A stretch of DNA of 64,000 bases from assembly GCF_030466625.1 (NCBI RefSeq), contig NZ_JADEVT010000011.1:54925-118924 (forward strand). The letters run 5' to 3'. The stretch is from Nocardioides sp. ChNu-153. GTDB taxonomy: Bacteria > Actinomycetota > Actinomycetes > Propionibacteriales > Nocardioidaceae. The first letter of the stretch is position 1. Every line of letters starts with the position of its first letter. A program made the position numbers and the translations under genes. The notes under the pieces are model-generated. The model was not told where the DNA came from, searched no databases, and saw only the letters and a program-made list of their open reading frames with translations. Shown here piece by piece: positions 8,763 to 17,430 of this stretch.

Positions 8763-9448
8763 CGCCGGAGCTGCTCCTCGACCCAGACCGGCACGACCTC
8801 GCCGGCGCGGCCGTGGCGGGCCTCGTGGAACATCGAGCGGCCCTCGCTGGGCACGAGGTTGAGCTCGAGGGTGTGCGCGCCGTACGCACGGGCGACCTGC
8901 ACGAACCCGGCCGCGGGGTAGACCGCGCCGGACGTGCCGATGGAGACGAACAGGTCGGCCTCGGCCAGCGCGTCCTCGATCTCCCGCATCCGGTAGGGGA
9001 TCTCGCCGAACCACACCACGTCGGGGCGCAGGTCGCACTGGCCGCACCGGGGGCACGGCGGCAGGTCGGCGAGGTCCGCCAGCCACTCCGAGCGCTGGGC
9101 GCAGCTGCTGCACAGCGCGGACTTCAGCTCGCCGTGCATGTGGATGAGACGGGTGCTCCCGGCGCGCTCGTGGAGGTCGTCGATGTTCTGGGTGACGAGG
9201 AGGAAGTCGTCACCCAGGTGCTCCTCCAGCCGCGCGAGGGCGCGGTGCGCCGGGTTCGGCTCGACCGTGGCCAGCGCCTGGCGCCGGGCGTCGTAGAAGG
9301 CCTGGACCACCCCGGGCTGCATCTCGTAGGCCTCCGGGGTGGCGACGTCCTCGACGCGGTGCCCCTCCCACAGACCGTCGGAGTCCCGGAAGGTCGGGAC
9401 ACCCGACTCCGCGGAGATGCCCGCCCCCGTCAGCACCACGATGCGCAT
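8759..9448 (-). CDS. cobB: NAD-dependent protein deacylase (sirtuin, SIRT5/CobB class)
   Basis: A 229-residue sirtuin. Seen directly: the NAD-binding GAGISAESGVPTFR (residues 8-21), TQNIDDLH (86-93), the catalytic HMHGE (His105) and a zinc site from Cys113, Cys116, Cys132 and Cys135. Tyr52 and Arg55 in FYDARR match the Tyr-x-x-Arg pair that lets SIRT5/CobB-type enzymes remove succinyl and malonyl groups, so desuccinylase activity is likely. GAGAAT followed by 6 nt precedes the ATG, suggesting a leaderless start. The gene lies 53 bp after the ACT-domain gene and overlaps the next lipoprotein start. Confidence 0.93.
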   Translation of the reverse strand: MRIVVLTGAGISAESGVPTFRDSDGLWEGHRVEDVATPEAYEMQPGVVQAFYDARRQALATVEPNPAHRALARLEEHLGDDFLLVTQNIDDLHERAGSTRLIHMHGELKSALCSSCAQRSEWLADLADLPPCPRCGQCDLRPDVVWFGEIPYRMREIEDALAEADLFVSIGTSGAVYPAAGFVQVARAYGAHTLELNLVPSEGRSMFHEARHGRAGEVVPVWVEEQLRR

Positions 9449-9501
9449 GACCGCATTCTCCACCCGGTCGCCGTGACCGCCGTCACCGGAGGGTCCGCGT
9501 C

Positions 9502-10128
9502 TCAGCCCTGGCGCGCGATCGTGCCCGCGAGCGCGACGAGGTGGCCCATGCGCGCGAGCTCGGAGTCGAGGAAGTCGGGGCCGCCGCGGCGCCCCACGAC
9601 GATCTGCTCGCGCTCGCCGAGCGGGACGCCGCACAGCACGTTGATCTCGTCGCCCGGCGCCTCGAGGCGGGCCGGCCGGTCGTGCAGCGGGAACCAGGTC
9701 ACGGTGCCGGGGGCCGCCCCCGTGGCGTGCACGAGGTCGGCGCTGCCGTCCCGGGCCCGGCGCGAGCGCACCGCCCAGTCGGCGCGGAACGTGATGGGCA
9801 GCAGGTCGACCAGGCGGTCGAGGGCCTCGTGGGGGTGGGCCGTCAGGTCCTCCACCGCCTCGAGGTCGAGGAAGAGGTTGCCGCCCGCCGCGTACCGGCT
9901 GATCCACACCACCCGCACGCCGTCGAGGGCGTTGCAGGCCGACACGATCGAGTCGGGCATCGCGCCGGGCGCGGTCTCGAGGAGCACGTCGTCGACCGCG
10001 GTGCCGTCGCCGCGGTGCTCGACGATCTCGATGGCCTCGATGTCGCCCCCCGCCTCGCCGATCGCGCTCGCGACACGGCCGAGCGAGCCCGGCACGTCGG
10101 GCAGCTCCACACGCAGGAGGAAGGGCAT
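9502..10128 (-). CDS. ACT-domain protein, function unknown
   Basis: A 208-residue protein. The first 75 residues look like an ACT domain (LRVELPDVPGSLGRVASAI, then a second strand set ending VDDVLLET), a fold that usually binds amino acids to control enzymes or transcription. The rest is unrecognised and may be a divergent sensor domain. The ATG at 10128 is used; an in-frame GTG lies directly before it. It is the first gene of the minus-strand cluster leading to the sirtuin. The ligand and partner are unknown. Confidence 0.72.
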   Translation of the reverse strand: MPFLLRVELPDVPGSLGRVASAIGEAGGDIEAIEIVEHRGDGTAVDDVLLETAPGAMPDSIVSACNALDGVRVVWISRYAAGGNLFLDLEAVEDLTAHPHEALDRLVDLLPITFRADWAVRSRRARDGSADLVHATGAAPGTVTWFPLHDRPARLEAPGDEINVLCGVPLGEREQIVVGRRGGPDFLDSELARMGHLVALAGTIARQG

Positions 10129-10288
10129 CACTCGGGCCTGTCGGTCGGGGTCGGGCGGACGCCACGATAGTGGCTGCCACCCCCGCCCACCCCCGTGTCC
10201 GGTGACCGGCCCTCCCCGTGTCCGCGGGCCCGCCCCCGGTGGCTGGCATGATGGCCGCGCTCACCACCCGACCGCAGAGCGGAGACCC

Positions 10289-11836
10289 ATGCGCCGCCGC
10301 GCCCTCGCCGCGCTCCTCGCGACCGGCCTGATGCTGGCCGGTTGCTCCGACGACACCGCCGCCGAGCCCGACGAGCCGCACGAGCTGGCGCCGTCGCAGC
10401 CGCCGGTGGAGGACCCCGTCGTGACGGTCGACACGTACCCCGCGGTCGTGGACCCCGCCGTCCTCGAGGACGCCCCCGACGCCGGCACCCGCCTCGTCGT
10501 CGACGAGGCCGCACAGGTGGCCGTCGCCTGGCCCGACCTGGGGCTCGCCCCCGTCGACACGGTCCTCGCCGAGCGCGTGCGGGCCGGCGTGGCGGCGTAC
10601 CGCACCGCCCACCCGGCCCCCGCCGCCGGCACGCCGTCGACCAGCGAGCTCAACGGCACCTGGAGCCTCGTGGGCTCGGCGCCCGACGTCGCCGGGGTGC
10701 TGCTCGACACCTCCGTGCACGCCGACGGCACGACCACCGACACCTGGGCCACGACCTGGTACGACGCGCGCGACGCCGCCGTCGTGCCCAACTCGGCGCT
10801 GCTGGCGGACCCGGCGCGCTTCGCCGACGCGGTCACGGAGGCCCTCGCCGGCCAGGACGCCGTCGACCCCGTCTCGCTGACCACCGTGCTCGCCGCCGGC
10901 GTGCCCGTGCTGGCGTTCACGGAGAACGGCGAGCTCTTCGTCGGGTTCGACGGGCACCAGCTGGCCGGGGGCCGCACGGGGCGCATCACCGTCGTGCTGC
11001 CCGTCGAGGCGACCGACGAGCTGCTGTCCCCGCTCGGCGAGCGCGCCCGCGACGCCCTCGTCGAGCCGACGCTCCCGCCCGCGCCCGACGGCGCCGTGCC
11101 GGCGCCGGGCGGCGAGGCGAGCGGCGGTACGGCGTCCGCCGAGGCCACCGGGACCACCGAGCCCACCGAGCCCACCGGGACCGGGGAGCCGGCCGAGCCC
11201 GCCGTGGACTGTGCCGTCGAGCGGTGCGTGGCCCTGACGTTCGACGACGGCCCGGGACCCGGATCGGCCGACCTGCTCGCCGCGCTCGAGGCGGTCGACG
11301 CCCCCGCCACGTTCTTCGTGGTGGGCCAGCAGGTCGCGACCTACCCCGACGCCACCGCGGCGATCGCGGCCGCCGGCCACGAGATCGGGGTCCACACCTG
11401 GGACCACAAGAACCTGACGCGGCTCGGCGGCCGCCACGTCGAGCGCGAGATCGACCGCACGGCGACCGCGATCGAGGACGCGACGGGCACCGCACCGGTG
11501 CTCTTCCGCCCGCCGTACGGCGCGACCGACCCCGGCGTGCTGGCCCGAGCCGGAGCGGCCGGCCTCGCGCAGGTGCTGTGGTCGGTCGACCCCGACGACG
11601 CGGCACCGGTCGAGCTGGGCGCGGCGGCCGACGCGGCCGAGCTCACGCGCCGGGTCCTCGATCGCAGCCGCCCCGGCGACGTCGTGCTGCTCCACGAGCA
11701 GCGGCCGGCGACGCTCGCGGCGCTGCCCGGCATCGTCGCGGGCCTGCGCGAGCGCGGCCTCGTGCCCGTCACCGTCTCCACCCTGCTCGGCACGCCCGAG
11801 CCGGGCGTCACCTACACGCAGCGCCCCACCGGCTGA
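10289..11836 (+). CDS. Polysaccharide deacetylase lipoprotein (NodB/CE4 domain)
   Basis: A 515-residue protein. A lipoprotein signal (LMLAGCS, Cys near residue 18) is followed by a domain of about 250 residues resembling RsiV/DUF3298-type extracellular regions, an acidic Thr/Glu/Pro linker (TEPTEPTG), and a C-terminal NodB deacetylase domain. Catalytic motifs are visible: LTFDDGPGPG (about 315-324), the metal-binding HTWDH (about 369) and RPPYGA. These CE4 enzymes remove acetyl groups from N-acetylglucosamine in peptidoglycan or other glycans, so the enzyme should act at the cell surface. GGAG lies just before the ATG. It is a single gene converging with recD. Confidence 0.88.
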   Translation: MRRRALAALLATGLMLAGCSDDTAAEPDEPHELAPSQPPVEDPVVTVDTYPAVVDPAVLEDAPDAGTRLVVDEAAQVAVAWPDLGLAPVDTVLAERVRAGVAAYRTAHPAPAAGTPSTSELNGTWSLVGSAPDVAGVLLDTSVHADGTTTDTWATTWYDARDAAVVPNSALLADPARFADAVTEALAGQDAVDPVSLTTVLAAGVPVLAFTENGELFVGFDGHQLAGGRTGRITVVLPVEATDELLSPLGERARDALVEPTLPPAPDGAVPAPGGEASGGTASAEATGTTEPTEPTGTGEPAEPAVDCAVERCVALTFDDGPGPGSADLLAALEAVDAPATFFVVGQQVATYPDATAAIAAAGHEIGVHTWDHKNLTRLGGRHVEREIDRTATAIEDATGTAPVLFRPPYGATDPGVLARAGAAGLAQVLWSVDPDDAAPVELGAAADAAELTRRVLDRSRPGDVVLLHEQRPATLAALPGIVAGLRERGLVPVTVSTLLGTPEPGVTYTQRPTG

Positions 11837-11863
11837 GGCACAGCCGGCGGCGGGGCGGAGGCG

Positions 11864-13846
11864 TCAGGGGCGGGCCGCGTCGGGACGGGCCGCGTCGGGA
11901 CGGGCCGCGTCGGGACGGGCGGACCGCAGCCGGTCGCGCAGGCCGCTGGCGCGCTGCACGTGCCGGGTGGCCGCCGCGGCCAGGGAGGCCTCCGCCCCGA
12001 CGAGCCGCACCACCCGCTCGGCGCGGGTGACGGCCGTGTAGAGCAGCTCGCGCGTCAGCAGGCGCGACGCCGCGTCGGGCAGCAGCACCGTGACCTCGTC
12101 GGCCTGGGAGCCCTGGGCCTTGTGGATCGTCATGGCGTGCATCGTCTCGACCTCGCCGACACGGCTGACCGCGAGGTCGCGCACGCCCTCGGTGGTGGCG
12201 AAGACCGCCCGCAGCGACCCGTCGGCGGCGCGCACCACGACCCCGGTGTCGCCGTTGTAGAGGCCGAGCTGCCGGTCGTTGCGCACCACGATGAGGGGCC
12301 GTCCGGCGTACGTCCCGCCCGGCACCACGCCCGGGTCGTCCTCCGCCAGCCACGCCTCGACACGGCGGTTGTGGGCGGCGACCCCGTGCGGGCCCGAGCG
12401 GTGGGCGCACAGCACCCGGTGGCGGCCCAGCAGTCGCAGCGCCCCGGCGGAGTCGCCCGCCAGGGCGGCGGCGCGGATGTCCCGGGCGAGCGGGTGGAGC
12501 AGCGGGCGCAGCCGCTCGTCGAGCGTCGCCTCCGGCCGGGGGTCGTCGGCGGGCGTCTCCCACAGCTCGACGGCGGTGCCGTCCGCGCCCCGCCCCTCCG
12601 CGGCGAGCGCCCGGGTGACCGCCACGACGTCGTCGGCCGGGGCGGCCGGGGCGACCGGGGCGGCCGGGACAACTGGTGCGGCCGCGCCGTCACCGAGCCG
12701 CAGCGCCGCGGCGAGCCGGCCGATGCGCGCACCGAACCGGTGGGAGGTGCGCAGCCGCACCACCGGTCCGGCGCCGCCGTCCCCGTCGAGCTCGTCGGAC
12801 CCGGCGAACCCGGCGACGAGGTCGGCCAGCACCGCGCCGGCCTCGACGGACGCGAGCTGGTCGGCGTCGCCGACGAGCACGAGCCGCGCCTGCGGCCGCA
12901 CGGCCTCGAGCAGCCGCGCCGTCATCGTCAGCGACAGCATCGACGCCTCGTCGACGACCACCACGTCGTGGGGCAGGCGGTTGCCGCGGTCGTGGCGGAA
13001 GCGGGTGGAGGACCCGGGCCGCCACCCCAGGAGCCGGTGGAGCGTCGTGGCCTGGACGCCCCGCACCACCTCGTCGAGCACGGCCCGCTCCGGCGGCGCG
13101 AACGCCTCCGCCGAGGCCGCGATGGCCTCGCCGAGCCGGGCCGCCGCCTTGCCGGTGGGCGCCGCGAGCGCCACGCGCAGCGGCGCGCCGGCGGGCGCCT
13201 GGCCCGCCAGCAGCACGAGCAGGCCGGCGACCGCGGTGGTCTTGCCGGTGCCGGGGCCGCCGGTGAGCACCGTCGTACGACGGGTGACCGCGTGCCGCGC
13301 GGCCTCCCGCTGCTCGGCGTGGGTGGCGGCGGGGAAGACGCGCTCGAGCCCGGCCTCCAGGACGGCGGCGTCGACCGGCGGGGGTGCGGCCTGCTCGCGG
13401 GCGAGGAGGTCGGCGGCGACCTGCTCCTCCTCGCGCCGGTAGCGGTCCAGGTGCACCAGCGGCCCCGCGCGGTGCAGCACGCCCTGGGCCACCAGCGCGC
13501 TCGCGTCGACGGCCGCGCACCACGCCTCGTGGTCCGGCAGCGCCAGGCGCGGACCCTCGGGCGTCGCCGCGTCCGCCGCCTCCACCACGTCCCGGACCCT
13601 GACGAGGTCGAGGCACACGGAACCACCGCGCAGGGCGCGCACGCACAGGGCCAGGGCGAGGAGGGCGTGCTCGTCCTCGGCCGTGCGGCCGCACGCGGCG
13701 GCGGCGAGGTCGCCGACGCGCCGGGCCACCTGCACGTCCGCGGCGCTCAGCACGCCGGCCGCGTTGAGGTCGCGCAGGAGGCCGGGCCCGGCGGTGCGGG
13801 CGAGGCGGTGGTCGTCGGGGCCCTCGGGCTCGAACAGCTCGCTCAC
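11864..13846 (-). CDS. recD: Exodeoxyribonuclease V alpha subunit (RecD helicase)
   Basis: A 660-residue SF1 helicase. Walker A is TGGPGTGKTT (about residues 195-204). VVVVDEASM (Walker B) and VLVGDADQL (motif III) follow, and the C-terminal TIHKAQGSQ (motif V) and TAVTRAERVVRLVG (motif VI) regions are typical of RecD. It should be the fast 5'-3' motor of the RecBCD double-strand-break repair nuclease. The GTG start overlaps the recB stop (GTGA). Two low-complexity insertions are odd: an Ala/Pro/Val stretch before the middle helicase region and a C-terminal ARPDA repeat. It is last in a recC-recB-recD operon. Confidence 0.93.
   Translation of the reverse strand: MSELFEPEGPDDHRLARTAGPGLLRDLNAAGVLSAADVQVARRVGDLAAAACGRTAEDEHALLALALCVRALRGGSVCLDLVRVRDVVEAADAATPEGPRLALPDHEAWCAAVDASALVAQGVLHRAGPLVHLDRYRREEEQVAADLLAREQAAPPPVDAAVLEAGLERVFPAATHAEQREAARHAVTRRTTVLTGGPGTGKTTAVAGLLVLLAGQAPAGAPLRVALAAPTGKAAARLGEAIAASAEAFAPPERAVLDEVVRGVQATTLHRLLGWRPGSSTRFRHDRGNRLPHDVVVVDEASMLSLTMTARLLEAVRPQARLVLVGDADQLASVEAGAVLADLVAGFAGSDELDGDGGAGPVVRLRTSHRFGARIGRLAAALRLGDGAAAPVVPAAPVAPAAPADDVVAVTRALAAEGRGADGTAVELWETPADDPRPEATLDERLRPLLHPLARDIRAAALAGDSAGALRLLGRHRVLCAHRSGPHGVAAHNRRVEAWLAEDDPGVVPGGTYAGRPLIVVRNDRQLGLYNGDTGVVVRAADGSLRAVFATTEGVRDLAVSRVGEVETMHAMTIHKAQGSQADEVTVLLPDAASRLLTRELLYTAVTRAERVVRLVGAEASLAAAATRHVQRASGLRDRLRSARPDAARPDAARPDAARP
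11871..11915. repeat. 15-bp triplet repeat in the recD 3' end
   Basis: Three perfect copies of GGGCCGCGTCGGGAC encode the ARPDA repeats that make up the last residues of RecD. The tract is outside any helicase motif and probably arose by slippage. Confidence 0.85.
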
Positions 13847-16800
13847 GAGGCGCCCCCGTCCAGCAGGTCGCTCACGGCCTCGACCAGCGCCACCGGCGGG
13901 CGCCAGGAGAAGACGCCGCACGGCGCCCCGTCGACCACCGGCGTCGCCGGGCCGCACATGCCGCGCAGGTAGAGGTAGAGCACCCCGCCCAGGTGCACCG
14001 CCGGGTCGTAGCCACGCAGCCGCCAGCGCAGGAAGCGGTGGGCGACGACGGCGTACAGCAGCGCCTGCAGCGGGTAGTCCGAGCCGCCCATGGCCGCGTC
14101 CAGGGCCGCGGGGGCGTACGCCGAGGCACGCAGCGCCGGCGGTTCGTCCGCCTCGGGCACCGGGCCGAGCCAGTTCGTCTTGTAGTCGACCACCAGGTAG
14201 GCGTCCTCGCCGCCCGCGGCCGCGCCGCGCACCCGCAGGAGCACGTCGACGGAGCCGCCGAGGTAGCCCCGCAGCGCCTGGTCGGCCAGCTGCGGGTCGC
14301 CGTCGAGCACCTGTGCGTAGGCCCGCACCGGGTCGGCCTCCGGGAGGTGGGCGCGCAGCAGCGGGGCGAGGTCGCCCAGGCGCGGGCCCTCCGTGCGGCC
14401 CTGCGTGCTGCCCTGCGAGCGGCCCCGCGCGAGGTCGCCGCCCGCGAGGGGCAGTTCGAAGTCGAGCTCGCGCAGGGTGTCGGCGGGCGGCACCTCGCGC
14501 AGGGTGCGCCCGGCGGCCAGCGGCCCCAGCGACGTGGTCGCCACGGCCTCGAGCGCGGCGACGAGCACCTCCTCGTCGAGGCCGGCGACCGGCCACCACG
14601 TGCGCTGCTCGGCGACGTGGCCCGCCAGCTCGGCGCCCAGGTCGGGGACGGTGAGGTCCGCGTGCTCGAGCACGCCGTGCACCAGCGAGCCGAACGTGGC
14701 GCCGACCGGCAGCGTCGCCATCGGCGAGACCGGGTCCTCCCCCGGCACCTCCGCGGCCGCGTCCCCCCGGCCGTCCCCCCGGCCGTCCCCCCGGCCGTCC
14801 CCCGGGCGAACGGGCAGGTCCGGCTCGTCCTCGCGGGGGGTCAGCTCGGGCTCGCTCGTCGCGGTCCCCGCGTCGGGTCCCGCGCCGTCAGCCGCTCCGG
14901 GCCCGCCCCCGTGGCCGGCGCCCGCGGCGGACAGCGACGAGTACGACGTGCGCCGCCACTCCACGTCGACCTCCCGGTCGAAGGAACGCACGGCCAGCGG
15001 CGGCTCGGCCACCGCGGGCAGCACGACGCGCGGCGGCGCGGCCACGGACTCCTCGACGACCGGCCCGCCCGCGGCCTGCAGCGCGCCCAGCCGCGACAGC
15101 GCCTCGTCGTCGCCGGGCAGCGCGGCGGGATCGGCGACGGCGCTCGAGCCCGCCGTGCGGCCGAAGAGCACGCGGTGCAGCGGCGCGCCGGGGGCGTTCG
15201 TCGTGGGTGCCCACCACGCGACGACCTGCGACTGGGCGCGGGTGAGGGCGACGTAGAGCAGGCGCAGGGACTCCCCGGCCTCCTCCTGCGCGTGCTCGGA
15301 CAGGCTGCGCGCCCAGTGCGGTCCGCTGCGCCCGCCCACGTCGACGGCGCGGCGGCGTACCCCGTCACCGTCCGGCGGCAGGTGGAAGCGCGGCACCGTC
15401 GGCTCGCGGACCCAGCGGTCGGCGAGGTAGGGCAGGTAGACCACCGGGTACTGCAGCCCCTTGCTGCCGTGCACCGTCACGAGCTGCACGGCGGCGGCGT
15501 CGCTGTCGAGCCGGCGCGTGCGCTCGCTGATGCCCTCGCCCGCGTCGTCGCGCATCTCGCGGCGCAGCCAGGCCACGAGACCGGCGAGCCCCAGGCTCTC
15601 CCCGCGCGCGCCCTCGCGCCCGCCGCGCGCCTCGCCGCGGGAGGCCAGGTGCAGGGTCTCCGCCAGGTGCCGCAGGTCGGTCAGGTGGCGCTCCCCGTCG
15701 TCGCGGCCCAGCACGCGGGCGAACAGCCCGTGCCGCACCGCGGCCTCGAAGACCGCCGCCACCCCGCGCCGGCCGAGCAGGGCGGACCAGCCGCGCAGCA
15801 GGTCCGCGACCCGCTCGGTGGCCCGGTCCCCGTCGGCGTCGAGGGTCGTCGGCGTCTCGCCCACGAAGCACGTGAGGGCCGCCGCGCGCACCAGGGCGGA
15901 GCGGTGGGGCGCCTCCATGGCCTCGAGCAGCGTCACCCACTCCTCGGCGGCGGGCGAGGCGAAGACGCTGCCGCCGCCGGCGAACACCGAGCGGACGCCC
16001 ACCGCGGTGAGCGCCTCCTGCAGCGAATCCAGCTGCCAGCGGGTGTGGGCCAGGATCGCGACGTCGCCGGCCCGGACGGGACGACCGTCCCACTCGGCGC
16101 CGGAGGCCAGCAGGGCGGCGACGTCGTGGGCGCAGTCGGCCTCGAGGTGGGGCCGCACGGTGCCCACCCGCAGCGCCCCCCGCGGCCGTGCGCCGGGGTC
16201 GACCGTCGTACGACGGACCACCCGCAGCCGGAACGGGTCGCCGTGCGGGGCGCCCTGCAGCCGGCGCGCCTGGTGGTGGGCCCGGACGGGGCGCACCGTG
16301 ATGCGCTCGTCGCCGAGCGCCGCGCCCTCGAGCAGCCGCTGCACGGCCGCGACGAGGCCGGCGTCGGAGCGCCAGTTGGTCGCGAGGGTCTGGTGGGTCG
16401 TCGCGGTCGACGCCGCGTCGAGGTAGGTCACCACGTCGCCGCCCCGGAACCCGTAGATGGCCTGCTTGGGGTCGCCGATGAGCACCATCGTGGCGTGGCC
16501 GGTGAACGCCCGGTCGAAGACCTGCCACTGCACGGGGTCGGTGTCCTGGAACTCGTCGACGAGCACGACCTTCCAGCGCAGGCGCATGCGCGCTCGGGCC
16601 GCGGCGTCGTCGGCCTCGAGGGCGGTGGCGAGCTGGCTGAGCAGGTCGTCGTACCCCAGCAGGCCGGCCCGGCGCTTGCGCCGCTCCAGCTCGGCGCGCA
16701 CGGCGCGGGCGAAGCGGGTGCGCCGCAGCGCGGGCGCCTCGTCGGCCGGGTGCTCGGGCACGACGAGCGCCTGCGGGTCCCCCACCACCGCGGCGCCGAT

Positions 16801-17430
16801 CTCGCGGGCCTCCGCGACGGTGAACGCCGGGTCGGGGTCGTCGGCGAAGCCCCGCACGTAGAGGTCCTCCACGACCTCGTCGCGCAGGTCGTCCACGTCC
16901 TCGACCAGGCGCGCCGAGGGGTCGGTGTCGCCCGCGACGCCCAGGCTGCGCAGCACCTGCTGGCAGAACTGGTGGATCGTCGCGATGGTCGCGCCGTCGA
17001 AGTGGGCCAGCGCCGCGCTCACCCGCTCCCGCCGCGCCCGCAGCTCGGCGGGGGTGCCGGTGCACAGCAGCGCCACCACCTCGTCCGCCGGGCCCGGGGC
17101 CTCGGCGTCGTCGGCGTGCTCGGCCGCCGCCACGCCCTCGCCGGTCGCGGCGGCGAGACCGTCGGCGACCGCCTCGAGCTGGGTGCGCACGCGCTGCCGC
17201 AGCTCCTGGCTGGCCGCGCGGCCGAAGGTGACGACGAGCAGCTCGTCGAGGCGGGCGTGGCCCTCCGCGACGTACCGCGCCACCAGGGCGCCGATGGTCC
17301 ACGTCTTGCCCGTTCCGGCGCTCGCCTCGAGCAGCGTCGTGCCGGTCGGCAGCCGCGGGGCGAGGATGTCGAACTCGTCGACGACCTCGTGCGGCATCGC
17401 CGCCTGACCCCAGTCCTCCGCCCCGCTCAC
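13843..17430 (-). CDS. recB: Exodeoxyribonuclease V beta subunit (RecB helicase-nuclease)
   Basis: A 1195-residue UvrD-like helicase with a C-terminal nuclease. Walker A is EASAGTGKTWTI (about 35-46); DEFQDTDPVQW marks Walker B; TVHGSKGLQYPVV and LLYVALTRAQ mark motifs V and VI. The RecB nuclease core VVDYKTN starts near residue 1080. With RecC and RecD it unwinds and degrades broken DNA ends and loads RecA after Chi recognition. Starts and stops are interlocked: GTGA overlaps with recC upstream and recD downstream. The long linker before the nuclease contains a GDGRGDGRGD-type repeat. Function is confident. Confidence 0.95.
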   Translation of the reverse strand: MSGAEDWGQAAMPHEVVDEFDILAPRLPTGTTLLEASAGTGKTWTIGALVARYVAEGHARLDELLVVTFGRAASQELRQRVRTQLEAVADGLAAATGEGVAAAEHADDAEAPGPADEVVALLCTGTPAELRARRERVSAALAHFDGATIATIHQFCQQVLRSLGVAGDTDPSARLVEDVDDLRDEVVEDLYVRGFADDPDPAFTVAEAREIGAAVVGDPQALVVPEHPADEAPALRRTRFARAVRAELERRKRRAGLLGYDDLLSQLATALEADDAAARARMRLRWKVVLVDEFQDTDPVQWQVFDRAFTGHATMVLIGDPKQAIYGFRGGDVVTYLDAASTATTHQTLATNWRSDAGLVAAVQRLLEGAALGDERITVRPVRAHHQARRLQGAPHGDPFRLRVVRRTTVDPGARPRGALRVGTVRPHLEADCAHDVAALLASGAEWDGRPVRAGDVAILAHTRWQLDSLQEALTAVGVRSVFAGGGSVFASPAAEEWVTLLEAMEAPHRSALVRAAALTCFVGETPTTLDADGDRATERVADLLRGWSALLGRRGVAAVFEAAVRHGLFARVLGRDDGERHLTDLRHLAETLHLASRGEARGGREGARGESLGLAGLVAWLRREMRDDAGEGISERTRRLDSDAAAVQLVTVHGSKGLQYPVVYLPYLADRWVREPTVPRFHLPPDGDGVRRRAVDVGGRSGPHWARSLSEHAQEEAGESLRLLYVALTRAQSQVVAWWAPTTNAPGAPLHRVLFGRTAGSSAVADPAALPGDDEALSRLGALQAAGGPVVEESVAAPPRVVLPAVAEPPLAVRSFDREVDVEWRRTSYSSLSAAGAGHGGGPGAADGAGPDAGTATSEPELTPREDEPDLPVRPGDGRGDGRGDGRGDAAAEVPGEDPVSPMATLPVGATFGSLVHGVLEHADLTVPDLGAELAGHVAEQRTWWPVAGLDEEVLVAALEAVATTSLGPLAAGRTLREVPPADTLRELDFELPLAGGDLARGRSQGSTQGRTEGPRLGDLAPLLRAHLPEADPVRAYAQVLDGDPQLADQALRGYLGGSVDVLLRVRGAAAGGEDAYLVVDYKTNWLGPVPEADEPPALRASAYAPAALDAAMGGSDYPLQALLYAVVAHRFLRWRLRGYDPAVHLGGVLYLYLRGMCGPATPVVDGAPCGVFSWRPPVALVEAVSDLLDGGAS

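Noticed and set aside
9449..11695. A long minus-strand frame continuous with the sirtuin
   Set aside because: It is the antisense of the deacetylase gene. Sirtuin homology begins at MRIVVLTGAGIS, with a leaderless promoter element just before it.
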